Below, piece by piece: positions 56,846-64,000 of a DNA stretch of 64,000 bases (position 1 is the first letter of the stretch; each line of letters opens with the position of its first letter). The notes beneath the pieces are model-generated. The model worked only from the letters and a program-made list of their open reading frames with translations, was not told the DNA's origin and did no database searches. The position numbers were made by a program, and so were the translations under genes. The DNA is from Schistocerca nitens. Its lineage: Eukaryota > Arthropoda > Insecta > Orthoptera > Acrididae. The DNA lies in contig NC_064622.1 of the NCBI RefSeq assembly GCF_023898315.1, forward strand, positions 271,923,503 through 271,987,502. Reading direction: 5' to 3'.

Positions 56846-56948
56846 CAGAATGAGATTTCCACTCTGCAGTGGAGTGTGCGCTGGTATGAAACTTCCCGAG
56901 TTCGAGTCTCGGTCCGGCACACAGTTTTAATCTGCCCGGAAGTTTGAG
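56846..56948 (+). mobile_element. Fragment of the composite tRNA-like repeat
   Basis: GAGATTTCCACTCTGCAG start joined to GAGTTCGAGTCTCGGTCCGG, the same family as 22870-23474 with the middle deleted. Confidence 0.75.
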
Positions 56949-57217
56949 TACGGGGGCTGAGACTTCACCCTAGACTCTGAAAGCCTAGACTCTTAAAGGG
57001 AATCTTATATTTTTACTAGCGAGCTCGTAGGCTGCCAAATGTGCAGTAGCTTCACTGTACTAAAAAGAGGCGTGGAAAGAAGGCAGAGAAAAGGACGGTC
57101 ATTGGAGGTTCTGAATCCTGATCGCAATTACAAACAATCCTGTTGGCAGAACACCCGCAACTGAGCATTATAGCAGAGGTTAAAAATACCGCAAGAGTTG
57201 TAAATTACTTTATTTTC

Positions 57218-57259
57218 ACACGACCGGTTTCGGACTGTTATAAGCCCATCCTCAGGTGT
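57218..57259 (-). ncRNA. Hammerhead-ribozyme-like motif, best candidate
   Basis: Minus strand: stem I ACAC (57256-57259) with GTGT (57218-57221). The core CTGAGGA (57249-57255) fits CUGAnGA exactly. Stem II is GGGCT (57243-57247) with AGTCC (57232-57236) around a six-base loop. GAAA is at 57228-57231, the self-complementary CCGG at 57224-57227, and UC (57222-57223) stands at the cleavage position. Every conserved position is present. A palindromic stem III means it would most likely act as a dimer, as known for Penelope-type hammerheads. Confidence 0.6.
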
Positions 57260-58324
57260 CGTACTGGAAATAGCAAAACACAGGAGAACTTTCACAAGCC
57301 GCAACACATAAAAAACAAAAACAAATTTTCCAAAAGTTTTGAAATATTTTTAAAAAACATTTCGAAACCGCCGGTCGGGCTAGGTGCTATGAAACCTATG
57401 TCAATGCGCAAGTGGCAGCAGACAGTACTACGGACAACTGCCTGGGTAGGGAATGTGTACAAATGATATCACGACACTTATGCTGTGCTGCGGTCCCCAA
57501 GCGCCGCGTGTACCAGTTGCTGTGTGCTGCCTATGAGCGCAGAACAGGGAGTAGCGGATGCGAACGAGGAGGCAAGTAGGTAAGCCAGAGTAGAAAAAGT
57601 GCTGCCATCCATTGACGGAGCGAAGAACGCGGGGCCACTAGCCCGGGCGTTCACAATTTGAATTTAGCTGTTTACATTTAAAATGAAGAGAAAACAAAAA
57701 ATTACTTACAAAAAACACGCGATATAAGTTAAAAGTGCATAATGCTTTGTAAAGGAGCGTATTGAACAGGTCGGTCCAGAACTGGGGTAAAACTGAGTGG
57801 AAGGTGCAATATAAAATTAGTATATAAACCGTAAAGCGCAATGAAACTTTTCTTTTACATGAGTGGCAAACAAGTTTTAAATTTAGTGGGGATATGTAAG
57901 TGTCAACGTGGAACTATGCGTCACAGTCATCAGTTAAAAGAATATCGCACCTTCCTCTCAGTTGTCGGAAATTTTGTGTAGCAACTCATATAAGCGATAA
58001 TTTACATCTGTGTTACTAAAGGCTTACACAGATTTCAGTGCTAGTTGCAGTTTGCCTACGTAATGGCTTCCACATACAGCAAAAATTTGAAGTTCAATAC
58101 TTTATATAAAGAGGACGGGTTATTCAAAACTCACTTTCTGCAAAAATGGCCGAAACTATTTTTTATGGCATGTACTATTTGAGATAACAGCCTTTTTTTA
58201 CTCAAAAAACAATTTATTCCAAACCTAATTACTTGCATGGTTAGAAGCTAACAAGTGTCCACAGTTATTCCAAAACTCGATTTACACCATGAACGTGATG
58301 TAGAAAAATTCGCTTTCTCCAAGT
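57260..58324. other. No recognisable gene
   Basis: No domain recognised. Confidence 0.5.
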
Positions 58325-59556
58325 AATGCCCCACATAATGCCACCTCACAACAACAGAGAATCTCCACCTCACTACACTCGCTGGACGGTATGTCTAAGG
58401 CGTTCAGTCTGACCGGGTTGTCTCCAAACACGACTCCGACGATAGTCTGGTTGAAGGCATATGCGACACTCATCGCTGAAGAGAAAGTGATGCCAATCCT
58501 GAGCGGTCCATTCGGCATGTTGTTGGGCCCATCTGTACCGCGCTGCATGGCGTCGTGGTTGCAAAGATGGACCTCGCCATGGACGTCGGGAGTGAAGTTG
58601 CGCATCATGCAGCCTATTGCGCACAGTTTGAGTCGCAACACGATTTCCTGTGGCTGTACGAAAAGCGTTATTCAACGTGGTGGCGTTGCTGTCAGGGTTC
58701 CTCCGAGCCATAATCCGTAGGTAGCGGTCAACCACTGCAGTAGTAGCCCTTGGGTGGCCTGAGCGAGGCAAGTTCTCTGTAATTTCTATGAATGAACCAG
58801 TTTAGCGTTTGTTTCAATTGTCGCTTTAGGCCAAGTACTTTTCCCTGGAAGTTCGCAAATGGAGCAAATGGTTCAAATAGCTCTAAGCACTATGGGACTT
58901 AACAGCTGAGGTCATCAGTCCCCTAAACTTACAACTAGTGAAACCTACCTAACCTAAGGACATCACACACGTCCATGCCCGGGGCAGGATTCCAACTTGC
59001 AACTGTAGCCGCGTGGTTCCGGACTGAAGCGCCTAGAACCACTCGGCCATCGAGGCCGGCTCCGCAAATGGAGCAGAGAGATTTATTTAGACTTTTAGGA
59101 AAAGGGAACCTCCTGGGTGGCGTTACTATTTATATTTAGTCTGTGTGCTGCTAGTTTCAAGTGGTATTACTGTTTCTCTGTATCTCCTCCACGTCCGAAC
59201 AACATCACTTTGGTTCACTCCGAGACACCTGGCCACTTTCCTTGTTGAGAGCCCTTCCTGGCACAAAGTAACAATGCAGACGCGATCGAACCGCGGTATT
59301 GTCTCTCTGGGCATGGTTGAACTACAGACAACACGAGTCGTGTACGTCCTTCCTGGTTGAATGACTGGAACTGATCGGCTGTCGGATCCCCTCCGGCTAA
59401 TAGGCGCTGCTCATAGATGGTTGTTTACATCTTTTGGCGGGTTTAGTGACATCTCTGAACAGCCAAAGAGACTGTCTCTGTGATACAATATCCACTGTCA
59501 ACGTATGACTTCAGGAATTCTGGGAAACAGGGTGATGAAAAACTTTTTTTGATATT
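58325..59556 (-). pseudogene. Tc1-like transposon and transposase, family A copy 2
   Basis: Transposase N-terminus MPRETIPRFDRVCIVTLCQEGLSTRKVARCLGVNQSD (from 59314) and a later segment with RSGHPRATTAVVDRYLRIMARR through FLFSDECRICLQP (58771-58373) match copy 1 at 38512-39956. The two parts are separated by about 380 bp of inserted DNA (58780-59160) that itself contains a SINE. The C-terminal half of the element is missing. The right terminal sequence with AAAACTTTTTTT is kept near 59545. Confidence 0.8.
58867..59062 (-). mobile_element. tRNA-derived SINE with 13-bp target duplication
   Basis: Perfect CGCAAATGGAGCA at 58854-58866 and 59063-59075. It lies within an insertion inside the Tc1-like relic. 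Confidence 0.95.
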
Positions 59557-59999
59557 TGTATTTAGAAACCGTGTATGTGTCTTGAGGTAGCGTAGTTCAT
59601 AGCGAGAAAAGTACCCACACAATATCCATCCAGTATTTGACAATGAGAGTATACAAAACCTTCAAATTAAGTTAACACATAATTTAAAACTATTTCGAAA
59701 CTTTTTGTCGGTCACAGCCTCACAAAAGAATGACAGGAAAATAATTTATCGCTTACTAAATGTTCGTACTTCGTACTACTGTATACGTGGGAATTCGGTT
59801 CATTAAAGAACTGCCTGTAGGGCTTACTGGTTTATTAACCCTTCAGTCCGCACCTTTTTAGGAAACCAAATAACTTTTTATGTGGTTGAAATTCTTCGAG
59901 GAAGTCAGGAAAAGTGCTGAATAAATAATACATTCTTAATTCCGGGGAAAATGTATTTTTTTATACTTTGCATTTATGCAAATCTATCTGAAAGTTATC

Positions 60000-60620
60000 A
60001 TACTCGCTTATAAATGACACTTCGCACTTATGCAAAACCTTGTGGAATTCACACAATTAATCAACATATATTTAGCATAAAAACGTAGTTTAACACCAAA
60101 TGAACAACATTTATGATGGAACTGATGGTACTATTAAAAATGGATGGATGGCACGAGTATTTAGATACTGTGTGACGCCTTTACTTAAACATAAATTTAT
60201 TTTGCACTTCTTACATATCACAAAGTAGATACTTTCCAGTTAGGTCGTTTGCATCTCTCTGCCTTGTCATTCAACACTGGCCAGTGACTGTAACAATCTC
60301 ATCTTATATCCTTTGGAGGTAACGATGATCCCTTTTATTTAAGCCTGTTGATCTCTATGCAATCTGTGCTAGCTAGTCTACCTTGCCGTTTTGCTCCAGG
60401 ACCAATCTGGCCAAGGGTTAAGACAAATGAATTCTAAACTTCTTTGGATTTATTGACATGTCTGCTGTTCTCTTTCCGGTGGGCACCCGTCCGTATAGGC
60501 CCACGAAGTTATTATAAGAGTTACATAATCGGTGGGATGAAAATACAAACGTTAATACTTTCGTTTTGATCTCATACCATTCCATGTCCCTCTTCCTACC
60601 GTCAAACCGTGTCACTCATA
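60000..60620 (-). pseudogene. Possible piggyBac-like transposase relic
   Basis: A minus-strand frame (60615-60418) has RDMEWYEIKTKVLTF and NNFVGLYGRVP. Further left, in another frame (about 60240-60170), stands VICKKCKINLCLSKG with regularly spaced Cys residues after CKRPN. This order resembles the C-terminal half of piggyBac transposases with their Cys-rich tail. Frameshifts and stops are present. The assignment is tentative. Confidence 0.4.
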
Positions 60621-61481
60621 TTTTGCAGTTCGCCGACAAAAGTAGTCAGAAAACAGACAATACTATTATATTTATACAAAATGGAGGAAATTTCCACGTT
60701 GTCAACGGTAGTAATGTATTCCTCAGAATACGGTCGTACTTTCTTCTTTAACTCTGTTTCACTTTGAAATTTGCTGTTTGCTGGTATTCTGCTCCTTTGG
60801 ATCGTTCATACACGCTGCGTCACCAGCTTAAATAGATATATAAGTAGATTTATAGATGTACAGTACATGTCAAAATAGAGTTCGTAGTTATGGCCCCTTG
60901 GAATATCAATTACGAGGCGAATCATAACGTTTCCAGATGTTCGAATATTTTATCTGTATCGTTGGGTGTTTTTCAGAAGCTTTAGGTACCGGTATATCAG
61001 CAGCAGTTTGTCCCATCATCCTCCAAAAAATTATTGGAATTATGTGGAGTCCTTCAAGTAGACTCAGGCTAGCTATCACTGTCTGTTGATTCCAGATCAC
61101 TTACGACTATAATAGGATTTTCAGCCGAATAGTCAAAATCTATGCCATCTTCTTTGCCAGTAAGACACTCTACGGCCATGAATTTCTCGAAGTCATGACT
61201 TTACGTCATCCATTTTCAAAATACGAGAATTACTCCATTGCAACGTGCGAACTAGCATGGGAAAATAGATGTATTTATTAGCAGAAATGCAAGCTGAGCT
61301 AAACACTATACTCTCCAAAGTTTTTAAAAGCAATACATATTTTTTACGTTCGTGTGTTGTTTCTTGCAATCATCAACAATCACCATCGAATGAGAGTGAT
61401 CTGTGCCAGAATAACTATGCTGCACGGGGCAACACACGTTGTCGCATCATGAGTTCAGCAGCCCATTCTAGTGGCAGATTG

Positions 61482-61677
61482 CCGGCCGAAGCGGCCGCGC
61501 GGTTCTGGCGCTGCAGTCTGGAACCGCGAGACCGCTACGGTCGCAGGTTAGAATCCTGCCTCGGGCATGGATGTGTGTGATGTCCTTAGGTTAGTTAGGT
61601 TTAACTAGTTCTAATTTCTAGGGGACTAATGACCTCAGCAGTTGAGTCCCATAGTGCTCAGAGCCATTTGAACCATT
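61482..61677 (+). mobile_element. tRNA-derived SINE with 13-bp target duplication
   Basis: Perfect TAGTGGCAGATTG at 61469-61481 and 61678-61690. Confidence 0.95.
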
Positions 61678-61934
61678 TAGTGGCAGATTGTTTTCAACTA
61701 TCTTCATAAAGTAAGACAGTTTTCAGTGTTAAACTTCGAGGACGACGATGAAAAGAGAATTGAGACTTTGGTTTGCACCTCTGCAAAGTAGTGCAGTGAA
61801 GATTTAAGATGGTGCAGTATTCAGTTATTGAAACTTCATTTGTTCTTTAAATGTACACTGAGTGATTGAGCCATCCTTACCTATGGGTTTTAAGCAACCC
61901 GCAATGCCTTCGGTTACCACAAGCAAGATTTTTA

Positions 61935-61937
<3 letters not shown>

Positions 61938-61974
<37 letters not shown>
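61938..61974. repeat. (TC)n microsatellite
   Basis: About 18 TC units. Confidence 0.97.
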
Positions 61975-61976
<2 letters not shown>

Positions 61977-62216
61977 ATGCAAGCTGTTAGTACTACAGAA
62001 AAAAAAATGAAGAGGACCTTTTTGTAGGAAATTCAATGCAATAAATTTTGTACTGGGATAAATTTTCTACATCAAATTTCTTAGAAAATGGCCCTGTTCA
62101 TTTTTATGTAGGCACAATAGTTTGCATGTGGCCAGTGAGAGAAAATGAAAACATCGTGTCTGGTTTTTGAAGGCATTGCAGGTTGCAGAAAACCTAGAGG
62201 TAGGGCTGGCTGAATC

Positions 62217-63088
62217 CCCCTCACTCCATCCCCTGCCATGCCTTCACTGTTGTGTCCCCCCTACCCTCCATCTCTACACCCTTCATATCCTTTCCCAAGG
62301 TGGCTTCCATCAATTCCCCCTCCCGGATGATGCCTCTCTCTCACTCCATTTATCCCTCCTACCAACTCTCTCACCCCCTCTCCTTTCCTCTGTCCTTTCC
62401 CTGGGCTCCCTCTTCCCTCCCTTCCATCCTGTTTTCTTCTGCCTAACCTCTCCCTACCTCCCTTCTCCCCCCCATCCCCCCGAGTCCTTCAGTATTCCCC
62501 TCCTCTGCCTTTCCCCACTACCTGTCGCATCTGCCCAGCACCCCCACCCCCCACCCCTTATGGATCCTCATCCTCCATCAGCTACTTTCCCCCTCCCCCT
62601 TCGTTTTTCCTCTCCTTCTCCCCTTTTCATTTTCCCATCATCTGTCCAGGTTCCCCCCACCTGGCCTCAGCTGTGGTATGTCATATTTCCCAACTTTTTA
62701 GTGTAGTGTTCAAGTGAATGTTCAGTGTTGTTCGTCTTTCCAAAGTGTAGTGAACAGAAATCATGCTGTCGCTGGGTGTGAATTTTATGTCTCTTGAGAA
62801 CAGAAACCAGACTGTCGCTGTGGTTGTTTAATTGTCTGTCTATTATTTGACCTATCTCCTTCATATGTATTTTATTAGCACCATCATCCCTTTGTTCTAT
62901 GTTTTAAGTTCCACGATTTTTCCGCCATGTTACCATTTAAGTCTCCGATTTTATCGCCTGTTTTTATTATTTATTATCTTCATCTTTTTAAAACAAATTA
63001 TGTAGGCTGAAGAGCGGCATACTAAGCTGCTGGCAGCCCGCCCCCTTTGGGGGGGGGGGGGAGTGGAAACTCAATAAAGAAAAAAAAC
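62217..63088 (+). mobile_element. Jockey-like LINE 3' end with 11-bp target duplication
   Basis: Perfect CTGGCTGAATC at 62206-62216 and 63089-63099. C/T-rich body, then the family's 3' structure GGCTGAAGAGCGGCA, a C/G hairpin, AATAAA and an A tail, as in 15498-17861. The long Pro/Ser-rich frame at 62167-62706 is a by-product of composition, though part of it derives from the LINE C-terminus. Confidence 0.9.
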
Positions 63089-63189
63089 CTGGCTGAATCA
63101 TCCCGTATGTGAAAATAAAGAAACATACTACAAGAAACAGCCAAAGGAGTGGATAGCAATGACAGTCATTGTATGTAAATGCCACCTTC

Positions 63190-63485
63190 AGCAGTATCGA
63201 CGTAGGGAGTCGCCTTTAACGGCTTGCTTCTGAGTAAACAGTGATTAGGTCGTGAGCCGTGTCGGCACGCCGGTGTATTGGAGAGAATATTCGGCGGAGC
63301 CACCCCGCGCGCCAAGCAAGCACGCGGTGGTGGTAAACAAGTTGTCGGAATTCCAGCGACCAGGCCGCGCAGCCGGTGACGCAGCCGGGCGACATATTTC
63401 TCCGGCATAGTTGCCCGCCACACGCCACACGCGCGGCCGACCGTCACACTCGGGCGGCCAACTTGCCCGCCGGGTATGCCCGAAA
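63190..63485. other. GC- and CpG-rich island
   Basis: Unlike the surrounding AT-rich DNA, this stretch is dense in CG dinucleotides (for example GGCCGCGCAGCCGG and CACGCGCGGCCGACCG). Open frames on both strands are long here because of composition. It could be a promoter-proximal region or an LTR. No gene was recognised next to it. Confidence 0.45.
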
Positions 63486-64000
63486 TTCGCTGAAGTTCCA
63501 CGTTACTGCCCGACCCTTTGTTTTAGTTCGACAAACCGGCAAATCGCATGCTCTCGGTATAGTCAGGTTGCCCCTTTGTGCAGGTATTCCGGCAATCTGC
63601 GAATGCATATGCAGTTAGGTGGAAATGAACAGAACTTTGAAGAGGAGCATTGGAATGGCCATTGGGGACACAATATTGTCAACAATAGGAACAGTACTTA
63701 AGCCACTGGAGAAGTTGAAGTGTGGAGCGGAACGCAAATCAATTAGGAATATAAGACGTAGTCTTAAAGGTTCAATTATCAACTGGATAAATAATGTTAC
63801 ATATTTTTTGTGTGTTTGCAATACTTGTTGATACTGGGTACCGTAGCATGACGGTAGAGGAATCAAAATAAAACGGCGCGTCGCATTTAAAAAGTAGATA
63901 TCGTGCATAGCTTCTTTTCCTGCACCTGCAGGGGAAGAACGCTACTGCAAACCACGCTTAATTTCTGGAAATGTACAGCAACAATCCATTATCATATCAA
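63486..64000. other. No recognisable gene
   Basis: A 70-codon plus-strand frame (63619-63831) is rich in Lys and Arg and matches no family that I know. Nothing supports it as a gene. Confidence 0.4.

Noticed and set aside
63166-63501. Minus-strand 111-residue frame in the CpG-rich island as a gene
   Set aside because: Frames are open on both strands because of GC richness, and no motif or codon bias supports either.
1-64000. CRISPR arrays, bacterial operons, riboswitches or phage modules
   Set aside because: Nothing of this kind is present. The sequence is eukaryotic, and its repeats are dispersed retroposons and DNA transposons.

Overview
The window is eukaryotic, repeat-dominated and mostly non-coding. 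No host protein gene could be recognised. A tRNA-derived SINE with box B GGTTCGAATCC and the body TGTGTGATGTCCTTAGG recurs ten times on both strands. Together with other tRNA-derived families, a 5S-rRNA-derived SINE and many Tc1/mariner, LINE and Ty3/gypsy relics, this suggests a very large orthopteran genome, most likely an acridid grasshopper of Schistocerca type. The organism call is an inference from remembered repeat families, not from a search.

Layout. 1-4.7 kb: SINE end, a mariner-type element (1213-2815) with a nested SINE, and an inverted-repeat pair (3511-4647) around another SINE. 6.5-9.1 kb: LINE fragment split by an intact DD41D mariner-type element (6808-8388). 9.4-12.75 kb: complete RTE-like LINE on the minus strand with a 12-bp target duplication. 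13.6-17.9 kb: LINE 3' end, then a 5'-truncated LINE (15498-17861) with a 10-bp target duplication. 19.2-20.4 kb: minus-strand LINE relic cut by a SINE. 22.6-28 kb: degraded minus-strand Ty3/gypsy relic carrying SINEs, a 5S-derived SINE and a hairpin element. 28.4-33.7 kb: SINEs, a 240-bp palindrome and a large foldback. 35-40 kb: tandem duplication, purine-rich DNA, a second RTE-like LINE fragment and two Tc1-like pseudogenes. 44.8-48.8 kb: almost complete but decayed CR1-like LINE with an esterase-domain ORF1. 48.8-55.5 kb: gypsy gag relic interrupted by a Tc1-like element that is itself interrupted by a solo LTR, then another Tc1-like element with one stop codon. 58.3-59.6 kb: second copy of the 38.5-kb Tc1-like family. 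60.0-60.6 kb: possible piggyBac-like relic. 61.5-63.1 kb: SINE and a short LINE 3' end with an 11-bp target duplication.

The genes here are selfish-element genes, and their relations are mostly those of insertion. Several insertions can be read exactly because the host reading frame closes when the insert and one duplication copy are removed.

The most interesting recurring signal is a hammerhead-ribozyme-like module: CTGAnGA, a short hairpin, GAAA, a self-complementary tetranucleotide, then TH. It occurs about fifteen times in different sequence contexts. Five or six of these sit in hairpin or inverted-repeat loci, four of them as head-to-head inverted pairs. In established knowledge such short-stem-III hammerheads belong to Penelope-like elements and retrozymes. 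No Penelope reverse transcriptase was seen here.
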